Source: Brevibacillus fluminis (GTDB lineage Bacteria; Bacillota; Bacilli; Brevibacillales; Brevibacillaceae). Taken from it: a stretch of DNA of 64,000 nt. The position numbers and the translations under genes are program-made. The DNA lies in assembly GCF_003710825.1 (NCBI RefSeq), contig NZ_RHHQ01000003.1:186001-250000 (forward strand), read 5' to 3'. The stretch's first letter is position 1; each line of letters opens with the position of its first letter. This document shows positions 15,269 through 22,111 of this stretch, piece by piece. The notes under the pieces are model-generated. The model saw only the letters and a list, made by a program, of their open reading frames with translations, was not told the origin of the DNA and did not search any database.

Positions 15269-16848
15269 ATCTGCAGTTTTTTCATCTTTTGAACAATCGC
15301 GCTTTGGCTGATCCCCAGCGCTGCTGCTGCCCCTCTCGTCGTCCCGTGCTTTTGCAGCGCTTTTGTAATCAGCGAGCGCTCCACTTTCGCAACCGCTTCT
15401 TTCAAGGAAGCAGGCTCCGTTGACGGAAGCACCTGCTGGAGAATCGCTGGCAAATCGCCCACATCGATCGTATCGTGATAGGTCGTCACGACAAGCCGTT
15501 CGATCAGGTTGGCTAGCTCGCGAATGTTGCCCGGCCAGTTGTAGTTGGTCAGCCACTCGTAGCATTCCAGTGTCATCACTTTGTTCTCGTTATATTTTTC
15601 GTTGAATTTGGCCAAGTACGTCTCCAAGAGGGGGACGATCTCCTCTCTGCGCTCCCGCAGAGGTGGAACCTCAAACGTGACGATATTCAACCGGTAATAC
15701 AAATCCTCCCGGAACAAGCCTTCCCTTACCCGCGCGGCTAAATCGCGGTGCGTCGCCGTGATGATCCGGACATCGACATGGCGCAGCTGTGTCGACCCGA
15801 CGCGCATAAACTGGTTCTCCTCAACCACCTTCAACAGCTTCACCTGCACGTCCAATGGCAAGTCACCGATTTCATCGAGAAACAGTGTTCCGCGGTGCGC
15901 GCTCTCCAAAATCCCGACTTTTCCCTGCTTCAGTGCGCCGGTAAAAGCGCCTGGCTCGTAGCCGAACAGCTCCGATTCGACCAGATGGCTCGGGATCGTC
16001 GCGCAATTCAGCTCCATGAAAATCTCGCCATTCCGCGCGCTGCGGGCATGAATGTACTTGGCGATCATGCTTTTTCCGACACCAGTCTCCCCTTGCAGCA
16101 AAATTTTCGCCTCGGTCTTCGCCACCTTGTCCGCCAGCGTGAAAATCGGACGGGTCGCCGGCCCCAATACCACCTTCTCCAATCCTTCTTGATCAGGCTG
16201 AGGTACATCCGTCTGCATGCCTTGATGCCAGAGCCTCTGGCTGTCTAGCTCGTGCTTAAGCCGAATCAGCTCGGTAATATCTCGCACACAGCTGATCACG
16301 TATAAGATTTCGTGCGCGTCCGAAAAAATCGGCGTCGCCGAAACGATGATTTTGCGCTCGTTGCGGATCGTCTGGATCAAGGTGACCGGCCGCTTTGTCC
16401 GGATCGTCTCCAAAGAAGCCGAAACCGATATGATCCCTTGCTTGGTCAGCTGGCTCATATGCTTGCCCATCACTTCATCCGCATTGAGTCCGGTAATCCG
16501 TTGGTATGCTTGATTGATAAACAGGGTGATGCCAGCGCCATCGGTAATGTAGACGCCGTCATAGAGCGAGTTGAACACAATCTTGCACAACGGACTATGA
16601 AAAAATGCGTGGAGCTGCTCATCCGAACGGAATTGGGGCTCGAGGCTTTGCCGCGGGATTTCGGTAACGATGAACTCGCGGATCGGTCTCGTCAGCTCTC
16701 CCCGATGGACAGCGATCGCGATCGAATCGACGGTCAAATAGCCGATCATTTCGTTCGTTTCGCTGTAAACGGCCTGTACGCCATTCGTCCCTGGCGAAAA
16801 GTAGGCCAGCGCTTCTTCTACTGTCATCGTTGGGCGTAACGGATGCAT
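15244..16848 (-). CDS. Sigma-54-dependent PAS-domain transcriptional activator
   Basis: A 534-aa enhancer-binding protein. Residues 1 to about 70 resemble a CBS-like sensory segment, about 84-200 form a PAS domain, and the AAA+ domain follows. It has Walker A GETGVGKS (253-260), the sigma-54 contact loop GAFTGA (300-305) and Walker B TLFLDEIG (321-328). The C-terminus is a TyrR-type helix-turn-helix (TRGAAAALGISQSAIVQKMKKL). The start is the ATG at 16848, preceded by GAGGAGGG. It probably activates the sigma-54 promoter of the adjacent dehydrogenase operon. The signal sensed by PAS is unknown. Confidence 0.93.
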   Translation of the reverse strand: MHPLRPTMTVEEALAYFSPGTNGVQAVYSETNEMIGYLTVDSIAIAVHRGELTRPIREFIVTEIPRQSLEPQFRSDEQLHAFFHSPLCKIVFNSLYDGVYITDGAGITLFINQAYQRITGLNADEVMGKHMSQLTKQGIISVSASLETIRTKRPVTLIQTIRNERKIIVSATPIFSDAHEILYVISCVRDITELIRLKHELDSQRLWHQGMQTDVPQPDQEGLEKVVLGPATRPIFTLADKVAKTEAKILLQGETGVGKSMIAKYIHARSARNGEIFMELNCATIPSHLVESELFGYEPGAFTGALKQGKVGILESAHRGTLFLDEIGDLPLDVQVKLLKVVEENQFMRVGSTQLRHVDVRIITATHRDLAARVREGLFREDLYYRLNIVTFEVPPLRERREEIVPLLETYLAKFNEKYNENKVMTLECYEWLTNYNWPGNIRELANLIERLVVTTYHDTIDVGDLPAILQQVLPSTEPASLKEAVAKVERSLITKALQKHGTTRGAAAALGISQSAIVQKMKKLQMRVENESF

Positions 16849-16909
16849 CGATTTCCCTCCTCGCTGTCGTTCATTTGCTAGTCCCTTCATTTTACACGCT
16901 TTCTATGCG

Positions 16910-16945
16910 AAAAAGCGCGCTTCCACACAAAGCGGATGCGCGCTT
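16910..16945 (-). terminator. Intrinsic terminator after the PHA-linked reductase gene
   Basis: Stem AAGCGCGC/GCGCGCTT with a 17-nt loop and TTTTT on the minus strand. It separates the phaQ-phaP-reductase operon from the sigma-54 activator gene. Confidence 0.8.
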
Positions 16946-16977
16946 ACATTATATTGCGATTGAGCGGATGCTCACAA

Positions 16978-17718
16978 TCAGAACGTAAGTCCCCCATCGA
17001 CGCTCAGCACAACCCCGTTGATGAAGCTGGCATCATCAGACGCCAGGTACAGGTAAGCGTTGGCCACATCGTCAGGCTGGCCGAGCCGGCGCAACGGCGT
17101 TTTTTGTACCATCGAATCGAGCACCTTCTCCGGCACTTTTTCCGTCATGCTGGTCATGATGAAGCCGGGGGCCACCGCATTGACACGAATCCCTTTCGGC
17201 CCCAGCTCCTTCGCCCACGTTTTCGTCATGCCGATAACGCCGGACTTGGTCGCTGTATAGTTGGTCTGGCCAATATTGCCGTAGATGCCGACGACAGAAG
17301 CGGCATTGAGGATAACGCCGTATCCCTGTGCCAGCATGACCCGGCTGGCAGCTTGCGCGCAATAGAAGACACCGGTCAGATTGACAGCAATGACCTGGTC
17401 CCATTGGGTCGGGTCCATTTTCGCCAAAAAGCCGTCGCGGGTGATGCCAGCGTTATTCACCAGCACATCGATCCGCGAAAAGCGCGCGACGGTCGCATCC
17501 ATCATATGCTGCACCTCGTGCAGGTTGGCGACGTTCACCTTAATGAATTCCGCTTCGCTTCCCAATTGGTGCAATGCTTTGACGGTTTCCAGCCCTTCAT
17601 CCTCATCGTAGTCGGCGATCATCAATTTCGCACCGTTCTTGGCAAATAACAGCGCTGTCGCTCTTCCGATGCCGTTTGCCCCTCCGGTGATCAGTGCTAC
17701 TTTATCCTGCAAGCGCAT
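16978..17718 (-). CDS. SDR-family 3-oxoacyl (acetoacetyl-CoA) reductase
   Basis: A 246-aa short-chain dehydrogenase, FabG/PhaB type. The cofactor motif TGGANGIG is near the N-terminus, followed by NNAG, and the active site is YTATK after a Ser-containing NAASVVG strand. I start at the ATG at 17718, 10 nt after the phaP stop, because upstream in-frame ATGs lie inside phaP. It is the third gene of the phaQ-phaP transcript, so reduction of 3-ketoacyl-CoA to the (R)-3-hydroxy monomer for the polyester is likely. It differs clearly from the other reductase at 20141, so the cluster has two. Confidence 0.88.
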   Translation of the reverse strand: MRLQDKVALITGGANGIGRATALLFAKNGAKLMIADYDEDEGLETVKALHQLGSEAEFIKVNVANLHEVQHMMDATVARFSRIDVLVNNAGITRDGFLAKMDPTQWDQVIAVNLTGVFYCAQAASRVMLAQGYGVILNAASVVGIYGNIGQTNYTATKSGVIGMTKTWAKELGPKGIRVNAVAPGFIMTSMTEKVPEKVLDSMVQKTPLRRLGQPDDVANAYLYLASDDASFINGVVLSVDGGLTF

Positions 17719-17728
17719 GGTATCGTTT

Positions 17729-18181
17729 TTACACTCCCCACAGCTTCTGGACATTGGTTTCCACCAGGCGGAAGAGAGCGCGCTGGTTTTGTTTGCTGGC
17801 TTGGACGAACTGCTCCTGCAGGCTCGTGAGCGACTTCAGCCGTTCGCCGCGCTGGGCGTCAGCCTTATCAAGCAGTTCCAGTGTAAACGTGAGCGGCGTT
17901 TGCACGATGGCTTGCGCTTGCGACACCACATTTTTTACTGCCTCGCTCTTGGCGAAAGCCGGTTGGTTCTCAAGCGCCTCCTGGTAAAATTGCTGAGCTT
18001 TTTCCCGCTGCTCCTTGAGCTCTTGCGTCGTGCTTTTCCACGTTTGGGTCAGCCATTCATCCTGCTTTTGCAGCTGGCTTTGGATCTGTGCCGTGAACGC
18101 TTCGTACGGCTGCCAGCATGCATTCACAAACGCCTCGCCCACAGAAAGACCTGTATCGTTAGCTTTCTCTTTCTGGCTCAT
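17729..18181 (-). CDS. phaP: Phasin PhaP (PHA granule surface protein)
   Basis: A 150-aa helical, amphipathic protein rich in Gln, Lys and Glu, without Cys-rich or catalytic motifs. It has the Bacillus PhaP-type pattern (WQPYEAFTAQIQSQLQKQDEWLTQTWK). It coats polyhydroxyalkanoate granules and controls their size and number. The ATG at 18181 follows AGGAGTGATCAGG. The longer open frame upstream reads through phaQ. The start lies inside the last 23 nt of phaQ, so the two are coupled. PhaQ is expected to repress this transcript when no polymer is present. Confidence 0.85.
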   Translation of the reverse strand: MSQKEKANDTGLSVGEAFVNACWQPYEAFTAQIQSQLQKQDEWLTQTWKSTTQELKEQREKAQQFYQEALENQPAFAKSEAVKNVVSQAQAIVQTPLTFTLELLDKADAQRGERLKSLTSLQEQFVQASKQNQRALFRLVETNVQKLWGV

Positions 18182-18608
18182 CCTGATCACTCCTATTGGT
18201 TTGATTATGTTTCTCCACATGGGTCCCCTCTTTGCGGACGGGAAGCATGTAGAGGTCAAACATAGCGCTGTACATGTTGAAAAACTGGCTCAACATGCCC
18301 TGGTAACGCTGCATTTCATCGGCATACTGCTGCAAATACTGCTCGCCGATGTCCGTGAGGGAATAGAGTCGCTTGGCAGGTCCGCTTGACGTTGTGTCCC
18401 ACTCGGAGTTGACATAGTTGTCTTTTTCAAGCTGGCGCATCGTGCGGTAAAAATTCCCTTGATCCAAGGTGAGAAAGCCGAGCGAGGTCAGCTGTTGCAT
18501 CAAATCATAGCCATGGGCTGGCATGCGGCTTAAGAGCAGCAGGATATAGGGAAGCAAAAAGTTTTTCGGCGCTCCTGCCAGCCCGCCGGGTGTTTTTTCA
18601 TTTGCCAT
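18159..18608 (-). CDS. phaQ: PhaQ, PadR-type PHB-responsive repressor
   Basis: A 149-aa PadR-family winged-helix protein (SRMPAHGYDLMQQLTSLGFLTLDQGNFYRTMRQLEKDNYV) with the helical C-terminal tail of PhaQ. In Bacillus PhaQ represses its own operon and phaP and is released by binding to polymer. A good promoter (18664-18692) and overlapping palindromes at the expected transcription start lie upstream and fit autorepression. It is the first gene of phaQ-phaP-reductase. Confidence 0.9.
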   Translation of the reverse strand: MANEKTPGGLAGAPKNFLLPYILLLLSRMPAHGYDLMQQLTSLGFLTLDQGNFYRTMRQLEKDNYVNSEWDTTSSGPAKRLYSLTDIGEQYLQQYADEMQRYQGMLSQFFNMYSAMFDLYMLPVRKEGTHVEKHNQTNRSDQDEPERES

Positions 18609-18636
18609 CGTTCATCACCTTCTAATCAGTACTTAT

Positions 18637-18657
18637 GTGTATTTTACACCTAGGTGT
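18637..18657 (-). promoter_or_regulatory. Overlapping palindromes at the phaQ start site, candidate PhaQ operator
   Basis: GTGTA-ttt-TACAC (18637-18649) overlaps ACACCTAGGTGT (18646-18657). They lie just downstream of the -10 box of the phaQ promoter, where repressor binding would block initiation. Confidence 0.6.
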
Positions 18658-18663
18658 TTGGTT

Positions 18664-18692
18664 TGTATACGGGGTTTTGGAAAAATTAACAA
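18664..18692 (-). promoter_or_regulatory. SigA-type promoter for phaQ-phaP-reductase
   Basis: On the minus strand TTGTTA (18692-18687) and TATACA (18669-18664) are separated by 17 nt. The transcription start would fall in the palindromes at 18637-18657. Confidence 0.7.
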
Positions 18693-18726
18693 ATTGATTA
18701 TAAGGATTGACTTCGGTGGTAGAACG

Positions 18727-18943
18727 GGGATTTTCGGGAAAAAGTTACGCGTCAGCTGTTACGATGCCCGCTGGGGGTCGGGGTGAACGGCTCCGCGGAA
18801 AAACGGAAACCGCGCCCAAAAGCCACACGCTGCGCGGCGGGTGTATCTCAATGATGATGTTGGACGCGAAAGACGTTTCCATTTTTCCGCTCCGCCTGGT
18901 AGGCATCGTCAAGGCTTCCGCTCCACTTTTTCCCGAAAATCCC
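18727..18943. repeat. 217-bp long inverted-repeat element between phaC and phaQ
   Basis: The ends are a perfect 19-bp inverted repeat (18727-18745 and 18925-18943, starting GGGATTTTCGGGAAAA). Further matched blocks lie inside in mirror order: ACGATGCC (18761) with GGCATCGT (18902), and a 16-bp block at 18795-18810 with one mismatch to 18875-18890. The centre holds a small CCGCGC/GCGCGG hairpin. No gene is convincing on either strand. It could be a miniature transposable element or two inverted copies of one repeat. It lies upstream of the phaQ promoter. Confidence 0.75.
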
Positions 18944-18987
18944 TTCGCTGCAGATGGAATCATCCTTTAAAATTTTGAGAGCAAAAT

Positions 18988-19033
18988 GGAAAAAACCCTT
19001 GGACACGCACCGCTCTGTCCGAAGGGTCTTTTG
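18988..19033 (-). terminator. Intrinsic terminator after phaC
   Basis: Stem ACCCTTCGGACA/TGTCC-AAGGGT with one bulge and six T on the minus strand, 22 nt after the phaC stop. It ends the phaR-phaB-phaC transcript. Confidence 0.82.
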
Positions 19034-19054
19034 CTTTTTATCCAGTCTTCTTAT

Positions 19055-20083
19055 TTAATTCCGTTCCATAAGCCATGCTGCCGTCTCCGGGTACACTTGC
19101 TTGCGCGCCGTTCCGCCGAATACTAGCGAGACGTGTCCGACCGGATAGTTGTGTTCCTTCTTATCGGTCGAGCTGACCAGGTCTAGCAATGCTCGCGTCT
19201 GGGCGCATGGGGCGATGTGGTCGGTGGCGGCGGTGAGGACTAGGACCGGGCATGTGATCGTGGCGAGGTCGACCTTTCGATTGCGCAGGACGATTTCGCC
19301 TTTGATCAGCTTGTTCTGCTGGTAAAAGTCGCGGATCCACTCGCGGTACGCCTGACCTGGGAAGTCAGTTCCGTCGTTGACCCACTTGTTGAGCAGGCGC
19401 CAGTTGTGGACGAATTTGTCGTTGCCGACGTTGGCATACAGATGCATCAGCGGATTGACGAAATTGGTCAGCGGCTTGAGCATCTTATTGCCAAAGTCGA
19501 TCACATGCGACGGGACGTTGCCGTATGTTTCGACCAGCTTGTCGACGTCAAAGCTTTTCGGGTCCAGCCATTTGTTGTACAGCGGCGCATGGTCAAAATC
19601 GATCGGGGCCGCCAGCACCACGAGGTTTTTCACTTTCTCGGGGAACAACGACGTGTACATCGCCCCGATTGTGCCGCCCATGCAATAGGAGAAGAGGTTG
19701 ACCTGGGACTGCCCGCTATGTAAGCAGGTGCGCTCTATTGCCTTATGCAAGTAATCGTACAAATAATCGGCGAATCCATTGTGGCGATCCTCGTAGCCAG
19801 CTTCGCCCCAATCCAGCATGTAAACATCGAAGCCTTCGTTTACCAAATACTCGACAAACGAATTGCCTGGCTCAATGTCGAGGATGTACGGTTTGTTGAT
19901 CATCGCATAGAGCATGAAAACTGGCACACGGTGCTTAATTTCCACACCCGGCAGCGAAAAGCGGTACAGCTTCGTTTTGTTTTTGCGCCAGATGACTTCT
20001 TTTGGCGTCTGGCCCGTGTCAGGCTGGGCTTGCGTAAGCACCTTGCATACTTGCGTAAAACGATCTGTTTCGATTCCGTTCAC
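19055..20083 (-). CDS. phaC: Class IV polyhydroxyalkanoate synthase PhaC
   Basis: A 342-aa alpha/beta-hydrolase-fold synthase that polymerises (R)-3-hydroxyacyl-CoA on the granule surface together with PhaR. The likely triad is Cys134 in the lipase-box-like FSYCMGG, Asp288 in TAATDHIAP, and His317 in PVGHVSLVFG. The first position of the box is Ser132 where most synthases have Gly (S-x-C-x-G). The GTG start follows GGAGGG. The gene is the last in phaR-phaB-phaC, 57 nt after phaB. Length and the phaR neighbour identify class IV. Confidence 0.93.
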   Translation of the reverse strand: MNGIETDRFTQVCKVLTQAQPDTGQTPKEVIWRKNKTKLYRFSLPGVEIKHRVPVFMLYAMINKPYILDIEPGNSFVEYLVNEGFDVYMLDWGEAGYEDRHNGFADYLYDYLHKAIERTCLHSGQSQVNLFSYCMGGTIGAMYTSLFPEKVKNLVVLAAPIDFDHAPLYNKWLDPKSFDVDKLVETYGNVPSHVIDFGNKMLKPLTNFVNPLMHLYANVGNDKFVHNWRLLNKWVNDGTDFPGQAYREWIRDFYQQNKLIKGEIVLRNRKVDLATITCPVLVLTAATDHIAPCAQTRALLDLVSSTDKKEHNYPVGHVSLVFGGTARKQVYPETAAWLMERN

Positions 20084-20140
20084 TCGCGATTCCCTCCGTA
20101 AAAGCGCCCTCGCCTAAGAGCGGGGCGCCCTCCTTTGTGC

Positions 20141-20917
20141 TTACATGTACATGCCGCCGTTTACATTGATGCACTGGCCGGTGATATATTCGCCGTCGAC
20201 CGCGAGGAAACGCACCGCTTTTGCAATTTCCGCTGGCGTACCGAAGCGGCCTTTCGGGATTTTAGATGTGATTTTTTCCTGCACTTTTTCCGGTACTTCA
20301 GCCACCATATCCGTGAACGTGTAGCCAGGGCACACCGCATTGACGGTGATGTTGTTGCGCGCGGTTTCCAGTGCAAGCGACTTGGTAAAGCCGATCATGC
20401 CCGCTTTTGCCGCCGCATAGTTGGTTTGGCCAAAGCCGCCCGCCTGCCCGATAATGGAGGAAATGTTGATGATGCGACCGAAGTCTTGCTCAACCATATG
20501 CGGCAGAACGCGCTTAGTGAGATGGAACAAGCTGTTCATGTTGGTCGAGATGACCGCGTTCCACGCTTCTTCCGTCATGTTAAGAAAACGCGAGTCGCGG
20601 GTGATGCCCGCATTATTGATCAGGATGTCGATAGTACCGTGAGCTTCGAGAATCTCGTCGCAAAGACGAGCGATGTCCTCCGTTTTGCTCACATCACCTT
20701 GGATGGCCGAAACGTTTTGGTTGTACTCATAAATTTCGTGAACCACTTGCTCAGCGCGCTCGGCATTGGACACGTAATTGACGACGATCGTCGCGCCATG
20801 CAGTGCCAGCTCCTTGGCGATTTCGGCCCCGATTCCCCGGGAGCCGCCTGTCACCAGTGCCACCTTTCCTTGCAAAGGTTTATTCAGTTCAGCCAATTTT
20901 TTCTCCAAAAGTGCCAT
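20141..20917 (-). CDS. phaB: Acetoacetyl-CoA reductase PhaB
   Basis: A 258-aa SDR with TGGSRGIG, NNAG and YAAAK motifs. It makes (R)-3-hydroxybutyryl-CoA from acetoacetyl-CoA using NADPH, the monomer supply for PhaRC. The N-terminal extension MALLEKKLAELNKPLQGK is typical of Bacillus PhaB. The ATG follows GGAGGAATGAAACG. It lies between phaR and phaC, the order known for phaRBC operons. Confidence 0.92.
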   Translation of the reverse strand: MALLEKKLAELNKPLQGKVALVTGGSRGIGAEIAKELALHGATIVVNYVSNAERAEQVVHEIYEYNQNVSAIQGDVSKTEDIARLCDEILEAHGTIDILINNAGITRDSRFLNMTEEAWNAVISTNMNSLFHLTKRVLPHMVEQDFGRIINISSIIGQAGGFGQTNYAAAKAGMIGFTKSLALETARNNITVNAVCPGYTFTDMVAEVPEKVQEKITSKIPKGRFGTPAEIAKAVRFLAVDGEYITGQCINVNGGMYM

Positions 20918-20935
20918 CGTTTCATTCCTCCAATT

Positions 20936-21379
20936 TTATTCGTTTGCGTGATCCTCGCTTTTTTGCGCACGTTTCCGGTTGTTGTTGGAAGTGTTACCTA
21001 GCAGGTTTACAGAGATTGTGTCAAGCTGGTTTGTGATCTGGGAGAGTTGATCACGGATTTCTTGTGGGGGATTGGCGTTAGCTTCTATTTGCACGAGACG
21101 TTCCTCGACTGCATCCACTTTCGCTTCCAGGCCGATGAGCAGATCCATAATGCGGGCCAGATCGCTTTTTGTTGGAACGTTATACGTCTGGAAAAGCTGC
21201 TCCGCATGTTTGCGCATCGTCTGTTCCATTTGCAGGGAGATTGTCAGGAGTTGACCGGAGAATGCGGCGTATTCATCGCTTTCCAGCCATTTTTGCATCG
21301 ATTTGGAGATTGTTGGTTCCATTTCGGTATACATGGATTTCCAGATCGAGAATGGGTCCATGTAGTTGGGCGTTTGCAT
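20936..21379 (-). CDS. phaR: PhaR subunit of class IV PHA synthase
   Basis: A 147-aa protein with the PhaR pattern MDPFSIWKSMYTEMEP at the N-terminus and long amphipathic helices, partly coiled coil, in the C-terminal half (LIGLEAKVDAVEERLVQIE). It is the non-catalytic subunit needed for PhaC activity. The ATG at 21379 follows AGGTGA by 5 nt. The GTG three codons upstream is less well placed. The start overlaps the end of the upstream 91-codon ORF, so the two are coupled. Confidence 0.9.
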   Translation of the reverse strand: MQTPNYMDPFSIWKSMYTEMEPTISKSMQKWLESDEYAAFSGQLLTISLQMEQTMRKHAEQLFQTYNVPTKSDLARIMDLLIGLEAKVDAVEERLVQIEANANPPQEIRDQLSQITNQLDTISVNLLGNTSNNNRKRAQKSEDHANE

Positions 21380-21384
21380 GAAAA

Positions 21385-21660
21385 TCACCTGGACCCTTCA
21401 TTCTGATAAATGTTCAACAGAGAGCGGAATTGCTCTTCGAATTCCTTGTGTGCGGCAAGCTGCTGTGCCTGAAGCTGTTCAAGTCGTGACAAGAATTGCT
21501 CGGATCCTTGCTGCGTCAAGCTGTTGCCAAATCGCTGCGCCTCGCTTTGCGCCCAATTCAGCATGTCGACAGAAGCGGTCACGGTCTGCTTCATCACGTC
21601 AAACAGCTGTGCGGTACTTCGCTGAGACTGTTCCAGATAATAATCTGTCAATCGGTCCAC
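21385..21660 (-). CDS. Small phasin-like protein at the head of the phaRBC operon
   Basis: A 91-aa, fully helical protein rich in Gln, Ser and Glu (MKQTVTASVDMLNWAQSEA, FLSRLEQLQAQQLAAHKEFE). Its composition resembles phasins and PhaR-type granule proteins, with no catalytic motif. The GTG start follows GGGAGGG. It is the first gene of the transcript with phaR, phaB and phaC. A granule-surface or PhaR-assisting role is inferred from composition and position. Bacillus phaRBC operons usually lack such a gene. Confidence 0.72.
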   Translation of the reverse strand: MDRLTDYYLEQSQRSTAQLFDVMKQTVTASVDMLNWAQSEAQRFGNSLTQQGSEQFLSRLEQLQAQQLAAHKEFEEQFRSLLNIYQNEGSR

Positions 21661-22111
21661 AGTGGTCCCTCCCTTTTTTCATGGCGCCATCTCTTTTGTT
21701 GAACGCCCTGTTGAACGAAATGATTCGTCCTAGTACACCCATACAATAATCGATGGCGTGAAGCTAAGAAACACTTTTTCATTGACTTAATTTGACAAGA
21801 ATTCCCATAGTTGGTTCACTATTTTTCATCCCGCCGCACGTCATGAAGATGTGTTGCTGCTCCGTTTTTTGGCATAAGTCAGGTATATGACCTCGCGAAC
21901 AAATTATGTCGAATAAGAGGGAATCTAACAGTTTCTTCACAGATTGTTAACAAAGAAAAGGCTTCCAGCGCGAAGGGCCTGTCCGTTTTCATATAAAAAA
22001 AGGAAACGTACATTCGCTTCGAGAGCAATTGTATGTTCCCCTAATTTTTACCATAAATATATTGTATAATTTAACTATATTAATTTATTGTGGAGATTTC
22101 GTGCAAAATCT
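21661..22111. other. Intergenic region upstream of the phaRBC operon
   Basis: This is 451 bp without a convincing gene. It should hold the promoter of the PHA synthase operon. TTGTCA and TTGTAT hexamers are present on the minus strand, but I could not pair either with a good -10. The right end is AT-rich and follows the end of the 602-aa gene. A weak hairpin near 22010-22045 might terminate it. Confidence 0.4.

Noticed and set aside
18707..18970. Overlapping ORFs on both strands in the inverted-repeat element
   Set aside because: Their similar translations arise from the inverted repeat itself. Neither has a ribosome site or family resemblance.
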